Positions 34,403 to 42,836 of a DNA stretch of 64,000 nt are shown here, piece by piece. The translations under genes were made by a program, and so were the position numbers. The DNA lies in assembly GCA_024680915.1 (NCBI GenBank), contig JAILBN010000015.1, positions 1-64,000 on the forward strand, given 5' to 3'. Within the stretch, counting starts at the first letter, position 1. Every line of letters begins with the position of its first letter. Source of the stretch: Treponemataceae bacterium. GTDB taxonomy: Bacteria; Spirochaetota; Spirochaetia; Treponematales; Treponemataceae. Below the pieces are notes generated by a model that made no database searches, had not been told where the DNA came from, and saw only the letters and a program-made list of their open reading frames with translations.

Positions 34403-35869
34403 CTAAAACAAAGGACCTTTATAGTACAGTATATCCATCGCATCAAGGCGTTTCTTGTGTATTTCCAGACGAGCGGAGAAGCTCGTAAAATCTTTCTCAG
34501 AAACAGGCAGCCAGAAAGTCTCGCAAAGGGCACAAAGCCGGGGGAAAACCATATATTCGGCTATCTTGGGAGCATATATCAGCTCCGTCCACAAATTACC
34601 TTGACCTCCCAGCACATTCTTCCGTGCGCCCTCGCTCATTTCAGGGGACACAGGAGAGAAGCCGTAGGAATCCTTAACAGTTATGACTCCCAGGTTTCCC
34701 GGCTCCATAGGACTGTTCAGATGCTTGTAATCAAGGTAACAACCTGCAGTATTAGGAGACATTATAGATTTATGCCCCAGTGCAGTCGCCCTTTCACCGC
34801 CTTTCTTACCACGCCAGGACTGAACTATCAGGGACAGGGGAAGATCGAATCCCTCGGAACCATCCAAAACCTCATCCCAGCCTACAGGAATACGACCACG
34901 GGTCTCCAGCATCTTTGCGAATTTAGATGTCATATAGCTCTGAAGGAGATTCTCGTCAGCAAGACCTTCTTTCTTCATACGATACTGACATTTAGGACAT
35001 TCCTTCCATCTCTTCCTAGGACATTCATCACCACCGATATGGACATAAGGACCAGGAAAAAGCCTGCACACAGTATCGAAGACCTTCTCATAGACAGAGA
35101 AAACAGCATCATTACCTGCACAAAGAACATCATCAAAGATACCGAATCTGTCTTCAACAGCATAAGGACCGCCAGTACATCCCAACTCAGGATAAGCGGC
35201 AAGGACGGCAGAAGCATGGCCGGGAGTCTCTACCTCAGGCACTACCGTTATATAACGGGCTTTAGCATATTCCACCACCCGGCGGATATCATCATCTGTA
35301 TAGAAGCCACCCTTTGGAGCTTTAGTCTCAGGCAAGCGGAGATTCCTCCGGTAGGCTCCGACCTCGGTAAGCCTTGGATACTCAGGAACGAAGAAACGCC
35401 AGCCCTGATCATCGGTAAGATGCCAGTGAAAGCGGTTAAGCTTATGGAAGGCTGCGGCATCTATCATTTTAAGGACGAACTCCACAGGATAGAAAGTACG
35501 GCAGACATCGAGCATGAATCCTCTCCATTCATACTCCGGTATATCCTCGATATAAAGACAAGGTATCTTATTGTCATTGGTCATGAAAAGCTGACGAAGT
35601 GTTGTCTCCGCATAGAAGAAACCTGCGTCCGACAAAGCATGAATACGTATTGAAGTCTCAGAAACATCCAGGATATAGGCTTCATCAATACGAGCTCCAT
35701 GGAAACTGCCAATCCCCGTAAAATGAAGACAATCGCAACGGACTTTCTCTACGCAAGACAAAAGCTGCTCTATAGAAGTGATCGAGGTTCCGTTGCCTTT
35801 GAAAAAACCTTCCATTGTTCTTAAAAAACGGGGTGAAGGTATCAACCCTAACTTATCGGTATCTGTCAT
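34403..35869 (-). CDS. GH20 beta-N-acetylhexosaminidase
   Basis: A 488-residue glycoside hydrolase that removes terminal GlcNAc or GalNAc from oligosaccharides. It has the GH20 barrel start YEWRGFMLDVCRTF, HWHLTDDQGWRF, and the catalytic Asp-Glu pair in HIGGDECPRKRW, followed by VGWDEVLDG. No signal peptide is seen, so it acts on imported saccharides in the cytoplasm. It lies 22 bases after an AGE-family epimerase gene and probably shares its transcript. Confidence 0.93.
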   Translation of the reverse strand: MTDTDKLGLIPSPRFLRTMEGFFKGNGTSITSIEQLLSCVEKVRCDCLHFTGIGSFHGARIDEAYILDVSETSIRIHALSDAGFFYAETTLRQLFMTNDNKIPCLYIEDIPEYEWRGFMLDVCRTFYPVEFVLKMIDAAAFHKLNRFHWHLTDDQGWRFFVPEYPRLTEVGAYRRNLRLPETKAPKGGFYTDDDIRRVVEYAKARYITVVPEVETPGHASAVLAAYPELGCTGGPYAVEDRFGIFDDVLCAGNDAVFSVYEKVFDTVCRLFPGPYVHIGGDECPRKRWKECPKCQYRMKKEGLADENLLQSYMTSKFAKMLETRGRIPVGWDEVLDGSEGFDLPLSLIVQSWRGKKGGERATALGHKSIMSPNTAGCYLDYKHLNSPMEPGNLGVITVKDSYGFSPVSPEMSEGARKNVLGGQGNLWTELIYAPKIAEYMVFPRLCALCETFWLPVSEKDFTSFSARLEIHKKRLDAMDILYYKGPLF

Positions 35870-35891
35870 ATTCCTTTCCTGATAAAAAAAT

Positions 35892-37142
35892 TCAGAACTT
35901 TCTATTTATAAGTTCGATACACATACGTCCGTTATGATACGGACATTTCCACGGTTCCGTTATTCCATGGGAAGAAGGAACTCCATCTTTCGTAATGCTC
36001 CAATACCACTCGCTGCCTTCCCGGCTGTCGGTCAGCACATTCTGAATGTAATCAGCAATTTTCAGAGCAGCCTCACGATAACCTGCCACCCCGGTTTTCT
36101 GCCAGGCATTCACGAAACCAACCACAGCCTCGGCCTGTACCCACCATATACGCTCTGTATTAATCTCCGGGCAGCACTTACCGTCTGCAGAGGGAATCTC
36201 ACCACGGCACTCATTGTTCAGGGCAGAGCCATCGAAAGCGCAGTCCAGTATTTTTTCAGCGATTACTGGTGTATAAGAAGCCGTACTGTCTATTATCCTG
36301 CGGGCACGTTCCCTGTACTGAGGCAGAAGGATATCCTTGGACAAAGCTTTGTCAAGGGCGGCGGCAGCCTTGTCCAACAACCAGGAAGCCTCAATATCAT
36401 GACCGTAGGAATGAATATCAGCAAGAGAATTCATATCACTATCGAAGAAGGTCTCAAGCCGCTTCATTTTCGGGTTATAAACCTTGCTTTCAGCGACTTC
36501 AAGAATGTTGACAAGCTTTTGGGCAACCACAGCATGACCGTCGGCCTCAAAAAGCTCTGTATAGGCCTCCATTATATGAAGCAGGGTATTCATCGTCTTG
36601 GCAGCGGTGACACCTTGATCACAGATGGCGCTTTCCACAAGGGAGCGCCAATCTGCCGTATAAGCTTCGTTATAGGCATTTCCATCATAAAAATAAGTCT
36701 CTATACACTCAAAAAGCGAATAGGCAAGCCTCAAGGCTTCTTTATCACCGGTCGCCTTGTAATAGGAAGAAAGCCCGTATATGCAAAAAGCCTGGTTATA
36801 CGCGTTCTTGGTACTATCAGCCACAGAACCGTCGAAACGCATCATCCAATATACACCACCATTTTTTTTGTCCACACAGTAGTCTCGTATGAACTGGTAA
36901 GCGTGATAGGCGTTCCGGAGATTCTCTTCTCCACCTATTGTCAGATAGACATTAGAATAAAACCAAAGAATCCTGCTATGAAGCACGACACCTTTGTCGG
37001 CTTTTCTCAGGATTTCCAAATCACAGGTACGGAAACCGTAAAACCCTCCGTACTCATCATCTTTCATACTGTTCCAGTATGGCAATATAACTTTTTTTAA
37101 ATGATTTTCTGCATTGAAATTCACAGCATCCCCCATTTCCAA
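35892..37142 (-). CDS. AGE-family epimerase, cellobiose-2-epimerase-like
   Basis: A 416-residue (alpha/alpha)6-barrel enzyme of the N-acylglucosamine 2-epimerase family. HSRILWFYSNVY (about residue 56) and WKCPYHNGRMCIEL near the C-terminus are typical of cellobiose 2-epimerases, which convert the reducing-end glucose of beta-1,4 disaccharides to mannose; an N-acetylglucosamine 2-epimerase activity is less likely but cannot be excluded. There is no signal peptide. It is first in an operon with the GH20 enzyme, so the substrate may be an imported disaccharide. Confidence 0.85.
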   Translation of the reverse strand: MEMGDAVNFNAENHLKKVILPYWNSMKDDEYGGFYGFRTCDLEILRKADKGVVLHSRILWFYSNVYLTIGGEENLRNAYHAYQFIRDYCVDKKNGGVYWMMRFDGSVADSTKNAYNQAFCIYGLSSYYKATGDKEALRLAYSLFECIETYFYDGNAYNEAYTADWRSLVESAICDQGVTAAKTMNTLLHIMEAYTELFEADGHAVVAQKLVNILEVAESKVYNPKMKRLETFFDSDMNSLADIHSYGHDIEASWLLDKAAAALDKALSKDILLPQYRERARRIIDSTASYTPVIAEKILDCAFDGSALNNECRGEIPSADGKCCPEINTERIWWVQAEAVVGFVNAWQKTGVAGYREAALKIADYIQNVLTDSREGSEWYWSITKDGVPSSHGITEPWKCPYHNGRMCIELINRKF

Positions 37143-37251
37143 GCAGTCTATATTTTCACATCAAAAAATCGGTTTGTCAATTCTCATTCATAGCAAAGAA
37201 GAATGAGCGATGTACAAAAGAGTCAGGGTCTGATATTATTAGGAAAAGATC

Positions 37252-37644
37252 ATGGTTAAGCTTATCCTTCTAATAATTACATTCCCGATCTGGTTTCCTC
37301 TGATAACCGTCATATGCGCAGTTATTCTCGCATTCTCTCTTGTGGTTTCTCTTTCCGGCTTCGCCATTACAGCCGCCGCAGCCGCTCTTTCTATCGCAGG
37401 GGTACTGGCCTTCGTGATTTTCATAGGAGCTGTCACAAGCTCTCTGTCATCAGGGCTCATGGGAATCGGCGGGGGCTGCATTCTGCTGGGATTAGGTTTT
37501 ATGCTTGGTACCGCAGGAATAAACCTGTGTATAAAGCTTTTCCCCTGGCTCATGGAGCTTGTCAGAAGGATTTTCACGAAACCCTTCCAGCGGAGATCCG
37601 GGACTTCATCAGGCAGAGACATCCAGGTTAAGGAGGAAGCATGA
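37252..37644 (+). CDS. Small DUF1700-like membrane protein
   Basis: A 130-residue protein that is almost wholly hydrophobic over its first 100 residues (three or four helices rich in Ala, Ile and Gly), with a basic Ser-rich C-terminus. Its stop overlaps the start of a DUF4097 gene. In Firmicutes a membrane protein of this kind sits between a PadR regulator and a DUF4097 protein; the PadR gene is absent here. The start is at 37252 with little visible ribosome site. Function unknown. Confidence 0.7.
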   Translation: MVKLILLIITFPIWFPLITVICAVILAFSLVVSLSGFAITAAAAALSIAGVLAFVIFIGAVTSSLSSGLMGIGGGCILLGLGFMLGTAGINLCIKLFPWLMELVRRIFTKPFQRRSGTSSGRDIQVKEEA

Positions 37645-38504
37645 AACCCTCACGTTTTTTTCTTTCCACCGGAGCTGTCCTGCTGGTTCTGGGTCTTATA
37701 ATAATAGGAATAAGCTTTATCATGGGAGGGAACTGGGATGAGACACTCACCTTCGCGAATATAAGCAACCTGTCCGAGTACTACAAAAGGAATGACAACA
37801 ACGAGCTTGATTCCGATGCCCTTATTTGGGCAGAAAACGAAAAGAACATAATATCCTATGATTTTTCCAAGGAAGTAATAAAAAATCTGGAAATGAACAT
37901 AACGAACGCAGATATCATCATACAACATGGAGATCTTTTCTCGGTATCATTGGAGAATATAAAAAAAGACGATATTTCCTGCAAAGTTACCCGCTCCGGG
38001 ACAATCATAATAGACAATGCATCCAACAGATTCAGCATTTTCAACATTTTCAGACGGCGTTCCTTCATAAACAGGGGTACAGTTATTCTTTACGTCCCAG
38101 AAGGACTCAAATTCGAGAATATTGAGCTTATATCCCATACGGGAAGCTTGGTAACGGAAATACCTCTTCATGCGGAAAAAACAGAGCTAGAGACAGAAAG
38201 CGGCTCAATATCCATAATGGAGCTGTATTCAGGAAAGACAAGCATCACGACAGCTTCCGGCATAGTCTATACTGCAGGAGCCCTCCACGGCAAGACAGAG
38301 GTAAAATGCGGTTCCGGGGCTGTCGAAATTGACATAAAGGAAGACAAGGAGACTTACTCCTATTCAGCGGACAGCGGCATGGGAGAAATAAATGTCGACG
38401 GGTTCTCCTATACAGGCAGCAAGAAGCTTACATCAGGAAAGACAAAGGACAACAACATAAGGATGAACTGCGGCTCCGGACGGATAAAAATCTCCTTTGA
38501 GTGA
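37641..38504 (+). CDS. DUF4097 beta-helix-like envelope protein
   Basis: A 287-residue protein with an N-terminal membrane anchor (about 8-30) and then the repetitive, Ser/Gly/Thr-rich beta-strand pattern of DUF4097 putative adhesins (for example TESGSISIMELYSGKTSITTASG). The strands alternate so as to form a stacked beta-solenoid. It is cotranslated with the small membrane protein before it (ATGA overlap). DUF4097 proteins are tied to envelope stress responses; the exact role is unknown. Two more members of the family lie at 40-43 kb. Confidence 0.8.
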   Translation: MKPSRFFLSTGAVLLVLGLIIIGISFIMGGNWDETLTFANISNLSEYYKRNDNNELDSDALIWAENEKNIISYDFSKEVIKNLEMNITNADIIIQHGDLFSVSLENIKKDDISCKVTRSGTIIIDNASNRFSIFNIFRRRSFINRGTVILYVPEGLKFENIELISHTGSLVTEIPLHAEKTELETESGSISIMELYSGKTSITTASGIVYTAGALHGKTEVKCGSGAVEIDIKEDKETYSYSADSGMGEINVDGFSYTGSKKLTSGKTKDNNIRMNCGSGRIKISFE

Positions 38505-38540
38505 CAGCCTTTACCTTGAGTGGAAATATAGAGGGGAGAA

Positions 38541-38576
38541 AAAAAACGGGGAATCGCAAAAAGCAGGACTCCCCGT
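38541..38576 (-). terminator. Rho-independent terminator of the CobW-family gene
   Basis: Minus strand: ACGGGGA and TCCCCGT pair around a 17-base loop and are followed by a T8 run. It lies just past the CobW-family stop and also in the gap with the convergent DUF4097 gene. Confidence 0.85.
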
Positions 38577-38588
38577 CAAGTAAAAATA

Positions 38589-39971
38589 TTATAGATCCGG
38601 ATCTGCGGTACACTTGTCCAGTGCGGCGCAAATCGCTTCCTTATCCATATGACGGCCGATAAAGACAAGCTTTATCATACGGTCACCGATTTCCTCATCC
38701 CAGCTCTTGGCGGCTTCAGGATCAGCCTCCAAAACCTTCTTGATCTGTCCCTTTGGTGCGGTGGCAAGCCAGTCTCCGGAATAACCGCAGTTAATCTGCT
38801 TTCCCGCCTGCTCTATGACATAGGCGGCCTCATTATCATCAGAGAACCAGACCAGACCTTTTGCCCTGATTACAGTTGAAGGCCAGGAACTTGCGAATTC
38901 CTCAAGCTTCTCACGGACAAAGGGCCGGCGGCGCAGATACAGGAAGGTTCCTATGCCGTATTCCTCCACCTCGCCACCTTCATGATGGTGATGATGGTGG
39001 TGGTGCCCATGATGGTGACCATGCTCATGCTCATCGTGATCATCATCGTCGTCATGGTCATGATGGTGTTCGTCTTCTTCATGCTCATGCTCGTGACCAT
39101 GCTCATCGTCATTGTCGTGATGATGCTCATGCTCATCGTCGTCATGGTGGTGATGGTGTTCATGATCATGATCGTCATGGTGGTGATGCTCGTGAGCATC
39201 ATCATCGTCCTCATGATGGTGCTCAGGCTCTGCCTCCAGCTCCTCCATCTGCTTTATCCATCCGGCTGACGCATAGACCTTCTCGAAATCGAAGGCGTTG
39301 GTACCAAGAATATTGCTAAGCTCGGTGACACCCTTCTGTGTCTCTATAAGCTTTGCGGTAGGCTGAAGAGTCTTAACCACAGCCTCAACCTCTTTCAGCT
39401 GCTCCGGAGTCACAAGGTCTGTCTTATTGATAAGGACTGTATTACAGAATTCAATCTGCTGGATAAGAAGAGCCTCTATGTCCTCTTCATCAAGATCCTT
39501 CTTAAGAAGAGAATTTCCGCTTCCGAATTCAGTTACAAGACGGGCAGCATCAACTACAGTGACGATATTGTCCAGGCGGCAGACTGCCGGAATCGCACGA
39601 TCTCCGGTCGCCCCGGAAAGAGCCTCTATAGTCTGGGCAATAGGCATAGGCTCACAGATTCCGCTGGCCTCGATCAGGATATAATCAAAGCGTCCTGATC
39701 TTGCAAGACTTATAATCTGGTTCATCAAGTCAGTCTTCAGAGTACAGCAGATACAGCCGTTCTGAAGGGGAACCAGGGAATCCTTGTCCTCCTGGACGAT
39801 TCCTGCTCCTTTGGCGATCAAATCAGCATCGATGTTGACTTCACCGATATCGTTGACGATCACTGCAACTTTATAGCCTTTCTGGTTATTAAGAACATAG
39901 TTAAGAAGTGTTGTTTTACCGGCCCCCAAATAACCGGTAAGAAGTGTTACGGGGATAAGGTTCTTTTTCAT
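38589..39971 (-). CDS. CobW/COG0523-family GTPase metallochaperone with long His/Asp-rich insert
   Basis: A 460-residue G3E-family GTPase. It has Walker A GYLGAGKTTLL (about 12-22), the metal-binding CICC in NGCICCTL, NDIGEVNID, and IEASGICEP; the CobW C-terminal domain is near 345-455. Between them is an 80-residue stretch made almost wholly of His, Asp and Glu, far longer than the few histidines of most members. Such proteins deliver zinc, nickel or cobalt to client enzymes, and the insert should buffer metal. It stands alone with its own terminator. No Zur-like site was recognised in the 300-base upstream gap. Confidence 0.9.
   Translation of the reverse strand: MKKNLIPVTLLTGYLGAGKTTLLNYVLNNQKGYKVAVIVNDIGEVNIDADLIAKGAGIVQEDKDSLVPLQNGCICCTLKTDLMNQIISLARSGRFDYILIEASGICEPMPIAQTIEALSGATGDRAIPAVCRLDNIVTVVDAARLVTEFGSGNSLLKKDLDEEDIEALLIQQIEFCNTVLINKTDLVTPEQLKEVEAVVKTLQPTAKLIETQKGVTELSNILGTNAFDFEKVYASAGWIKQMEELEAEPEHHHEDDDDAHEHHHHDDHDHEHHHHHDDDEHEHHHDNDDEHGHEHEHEEDEHHHDHDDDDDHDEHEHGHHHGHHHHHHHHEGGEVEEYGIGTFLYLRRRPFVREKLEEFASSWPSTVIRAKGLVWFSDDNEAAYVIEQAGKQINCGYSGDWLATAPKGQIKKVLEADPEAAKSWDEEIGDRMIKLVFIGRHMDKEAICAALDKCTADPDL
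38980..39224 (-). repeat. Low-complexity His/Asp/Glu codon tract within the CobW-family gene
   Basis: About 245 bases consist of reiterated CAT/CAC, GAT/GAC and GAA/GAG codons. The tract is prone to slippage by whole codons. The frames on the other strand here, rich in Val, Met and Ile, are shadows of it. Confidence 0.9.
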
Positions 39972-40076
39972 AGTACATTTAATATAACGATTTTCTCAAA
40001 CAAGGGCAACAAATGAAAAATTATGCATTTTTATTAATTTTTTTTGTAACTTTTTTCATATACCGGGGTTACTTTT

Positions 40077-40133
40077 ATGTACCTGATGAAGCATAAACAC
40101 GATACTTTTTCAGCATCCTCCTCCTCTCCTTAG
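40077..40133 (+). CDS. Possible 18-residue leader or small peptide ORF
   Basis: ATG (40077) opens an 18-codon frame, MYLMKHKHDT and onward with a serine-rich end, stopping at 40133, seven bases before a strong terminator. It is divergent from the CobW-family gene. No proven ribosome site exists (a GGGG lies 9-12 bases before the ATG). It may be a small peptide, or the transcript may be a small RNA that merely contains this frame. Confidence 0.25.
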   Translation: MYLMKHKHDTFSASSSSP

Positions 40134-40139
40134 TGTGTT

Positions 40140-40168
40140 GCCGCCGGAACTCCACCGGCGGCTTTTTT
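40140..40168 (+). terminator. Orphan rho-independent terminator on the plus strand
   Basis: GCCGCCGG and CCGGCGGC form a perfect 8-bp stem with a 7-base loop and a T6 run. The nearest rightward gene ends 1.6 kb upstream, beyond a convergent gene, so this implies an unannotated short transcript starting after 39972. Confidence 0.85.
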
Positions 40169-40221
40169 ATGCCACATCCCCCGGCCAGCCATAATGCCGA
40201 CCTTGCATATCAGGGAAAGCC

Positions 40222-40262
40222 AGAAAAAAAAAGCCCTGAAAGTCATAAGCTTTCAGAGCCCT
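40222..40262 (-). terminator. Rho-independent terminator of the DUF4097/2TM operon
   Basis: Minus strand: GGCTCTGAAAGCT and CTTTCAGGGCTT pair into a near-perfect stem with a small loop, then nine T. It lies 17 bases after the DUF4097 stop. Confidence 0.9.
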
Positions 40263-40279
40263 TTTCAGAAAAGACAGAA

Positions 40280-41179
40280 TCAGTCTTTCTTTATTGTTAT
40301 GCTGCCTGAGATTGTTCCCGCCGTGATTTTAAGCTCCCCGTCCTTGTAGGTGTTTTTTCCGCTCTTGCTCTTCCTGTCGGAGACGAAGCCCGTGAAATCG
40401 TTGGAGGTAGTACCGGACACACTTGAATAATCAAGGGTGAAACCATCGTTCTCCGGCAGTGTGAAACGGACAGAGCCAGAGACCGCCTCAAAGGCACACT
40501 TTGAGGTAGGAACCGTAGATGTCTTTACATTTATGCTTCCAGAAACGGTCTGAACATCAACCCCGTCAAGCTTTCCGTTGATGTTTACGCTTCCGCTTAC
40601 AGCATCACAATCCACAGTCTTTGCCTCTATATCAGACAGTACGACAGAGCCGCTGACCACATCAATATCTATGTCAGCTGCTTTTATCTGCTCAATATAA
40701 ATACTGCCGCTGACACCATCAATATCTATTTCGCGGGAGGCTGCATAGCTTGAGCTGTTGAAAGAAGCCGGAACATAAACCTCAACCCTTGTTCTGTAAT
40801 TGTTTAACCAATTATTATTCCCCATATGTTTTGGTGTATGTATCTCCAGGGTGCTTCCGTTGAGCTTTGCTACAGGCCTCTTTTCCTCCGGCAGATTCGT
40901 GATAATCTTAACCTGGACTTCATCCACGGAAGCCTGGGTCATATTAAAGGAGGATGAGACCAGCTCCACATCCACATTTTTTATGGAATCAGCAGAATAG
41001 GAGGTCTCTATGATCTCTGTATCACCAGGTATAACATCCAGTCCCCTGAACATGCTGCCAATATTGAGGATATTCCATTGACTATCTGAGCCACGGAGCC
41101 CTTTGACCAGCACACCACAAAGAAGGACAGCTATCAGTATCCAGATAGCGGCTATTATATAAGAACCAGTGTGCTTCAT
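40280..41179 (-). CDS. DUF4097 membrane-anchored envelope protein
   Basis: A 299-residue protein with one N-terminal helix (about 6-27) and a DUF4097 domain whose strands repeat a short pattern around VSGS (GVSGSIYIEQIKA, VVSGSVVLSDIEA, AVSGSVNINGKLD), as expected for a beta-solenoid. It follows the 2TM-domain gene by three bases and ends at a strong terminator. It is probably exposed on the outer side of the inner membrane. The function is unknown; the family is linked to envelope homeostasis. Confidence 0.8.
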   Translation of the reverse strand: MKHTGSYIIAAIWILIAVLLCGVLVKGLRGSDSQWNILNIGSMFRGLDVIPGDTEIIETSYSADSIKNVDVELVSSSFNMTQASVDEVQVKIITNLPEEKRPVAKLNGSTLEIHTPKHMGNNNWLNNYRTRVEVYVPASFNSSSYAASREIDIDGVSGSIYIEQIKAADIDIDVVSGSVVLSDIEAKTVDCDAVSGSVNINGKLDGVDVQTVSGSINVKTSTVPTSKCAFEAVSGSVRFTLPENDGFTLDYSSVSGTTSNDFTGFVSDRKSKSGKNTYKDGELKITAGTISGSITIKKD

Positions 41180-41182
41180 CTC

Positions 41183-41785
41183 TTACCTCTTGTCCCCGGT
41201 GTTATCAAAGCGATGGGCATCCCATAAAATGCGGATGGCCCTGTCTAAGGCGGCCCCGATCAACCAGATGATCCAAGTTATATACCACTTCATTGTTGAG
41301 AAACTGATCACAAAATAGATAATGGTAACAAGAATCCAGTATATCTCCATTACCTGGCGGAACATCCTGACCGAAGGAGAAATGGTCGTACGGGGCTTCT
41401 TGTAATAGCGATCATCAGGACGGAAGCTTCTGTTTCCAGCCCCCTTCTCACCGCTTCCAGCATTCTCTCCGCTGCCATCAGTCTCGGTTGAGACCTCCCT
41501 GGTCCGGTAACCATCATCCTCTTCAGCATAAGCATAGTCATAGTCATAGCCCCCGTTGCGAGTGAACTCCAGGGGTGTACTCATCCTGGTATAAATGATA
41601 AGACCCGTGGACAAAGCCACCAAAAGCAACAGAATAATGACGCCCATAATCGGCTGAGAGAACATTACAGTACATCCGATCAAACAGATGACAGCAATAA
41701 AGTATCCCATCACAGCGATAGAGACGTTTCTTGCCCTGCGTTGCCTGTAGAACTGATTTTTCTCGTTAAACTCGTTTTCGTTCAT
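41183..41785 (-). CDS. 2TM-domain-like membrane protein
   Basis: A 200-residue protein with two hydrophobic hairpins (about 25-70 and 145-185) linked by a charged, Gly/Tyr-rich cytoplasmic segment (YDYDYAYAEEDDGYRTRE). The second hairpin resembles the 2TM domain (PF13239 type) found next to regulators and DUF4097 genes. I start at 41785, six bases after GGAG. It is between two DUF4097 genes and probably works with them. Confidence 0.7.
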   Translation of the reverse strand: MNENEFNEKNQFYRQRRARNVSIAVMGYFIAVICLIGCTVMFSQPIMGVIILLLLVALSTGLIIYTRMSTPLEFTRNGGYDYDYAYAEEDDGYRTREVSTETDGSGENAGSGEKGAGNRSFRPDDRYYKKPRTTISPSVRMFRQVMEIYWILVTIIYFVISFSTMKWYITWIIWLIGAALDRAIRILWDAHRFDNTGDKR

Positions 41786-41830
41786 ATTTATCTCCATTCA
41801 ATTAGTCTCAGAGGTTTACCACACCTCGCC

Positions 41831-42682
41831 TCAATTTATTCTTTTAGTCTTTTTTTCCAGTGAGATGGCACCGGTAAGGGTTTCTGCCACGATAGATATA
41901 CCTCCGTTTTTATAGGTGACGTTTCCACTACCCTTTCCCTTGAAGGCTGTAAAATCATCGGTTACTAACCCCGTAAGGGAATTATACTCAAACCTGAAAC
42001 CGCTGTTATCCGGCATTCCTATTCTGATTGCACCACTCAGGGAGCTCACAGAACAGTTTCCATAAAAAGGCTCATCCATATCAATCTCTATGGCACCGGA
42101 AGTGGTATTCACATCAAGCTTGGAAAGAGCACCCCTTATACGGACGGATCCACTGGTGGAAGAGAAATCCGCATTACTTGAGCAGACAAGCTTATCGGCC
42201 ACGATTTTTCCGCTGGTGGAAGACACTGCTGCCTCCTTCAGCTCGCATTTCTCAAGAGTTATAGAACCACTTGTGGTGTTTATCTCGCAATCCTTTCCCC
42301 ACAAAAGAGAAGCCTTCACACTGCCTGATACCGTCGATATTTTCCACTGCTCCGCGAAAAACGACTCCGGAACATAAACCTTAACTGTGCCTCGGGAACA
42401 CTCTTCTTTCCCATCTATTTTGCAGAGTAATGTAGATCCGCTGATATAACAATCGGGAAAATTCCCATTGTTTGATTCTGAAATGACAAAAATCTCATTA
42501 TTGTTCCAGAGGTTCACCTCGACAGCTGTTTTATACATATTTATATCTATGCTGTCTGCATCTGAGACAGAGAAAAGCCAGCTTTTCTCCTCATAGCCCG
42601 ATCTGCCTGTCTGGTTTGACACACAGGAAACCGAAATAAGGGCAAGCAGCAGGCTCAAAACCACTGCAGGAATATGTTTCAT
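41831..42682 (-). CDS. DUF4097 lipoprotein
   Basis: A 283-residue protein with a lipoprotein signal peptide: MKH, a hydrophobic stretch, then LISVSC with the acceptor Cys near residue 20. The rest is a DUF4097 domain with repeated TSGS motifs (INTTSGSITLEKCEL, VSSTSGKIVADKL, FSSTSGSVRIRG). It heads the operon with the 2TM and second DUF4097 genes. The lipid anchor versus the helix anchor of its relatives suggests a set that spans different envelope layers. The upstream stretch to 42836 holds no other feature that I can see. Confidence 0.8.
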   Translation of the reverse strand: MKHIPAVVLSLLLALISVSCVSNQTGRSGYEEKSWLFSVSDADSIDINMYKTAVEVNLWNNNEIFVISESNNGNFPDCYISGSTLLCKIDGKEECSRGTVKVYVPESFFAEQWKISTVSGSVKASLLWGKDCEINTTSGSITLEKCELKEAAVSSTSGKIVADKLVCSSNADFSSTSGSVRIRGALSKLDVNTTSGAIEIDMDEPFYGNCSVSSLSGAIRIGMPDNSGFRFEYNSLTGLVTDDFTAFKGKGSGNVTYKNGGISIVAETLTGAISLEKKTKRIN

Positions 42683-42836
42683 ACGGATTTTCTCCTTAAT
42701 TTTTCTTGATATGATTATAAAACAATTCGGGCAGGAAAAAGTGTTACCTTTTTTTCATTATGACAGCTTCTTCCCATAAAGGGGGAATGAAAAAAAGCCT
42801 CTTGCCCTGCCAATAATAACGCTTTATACTATATCC

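Noticed and set aside
34457-37100. Long plus-strand frames (398 and 388 residues) opposite the GH20 and epimerase genes
   Set aside because: Both lie opposite genes with intact catalytic motifs; the translations have no recognisable domains.
38982-39319. Val/Met-rich and His/Arg/Asp-rich plus-strand frames
   Set aside because: They are antisense readings of the His/Asp/Glu codon tract in the CobW-family gene, so their repetitive make-up is an artefact.
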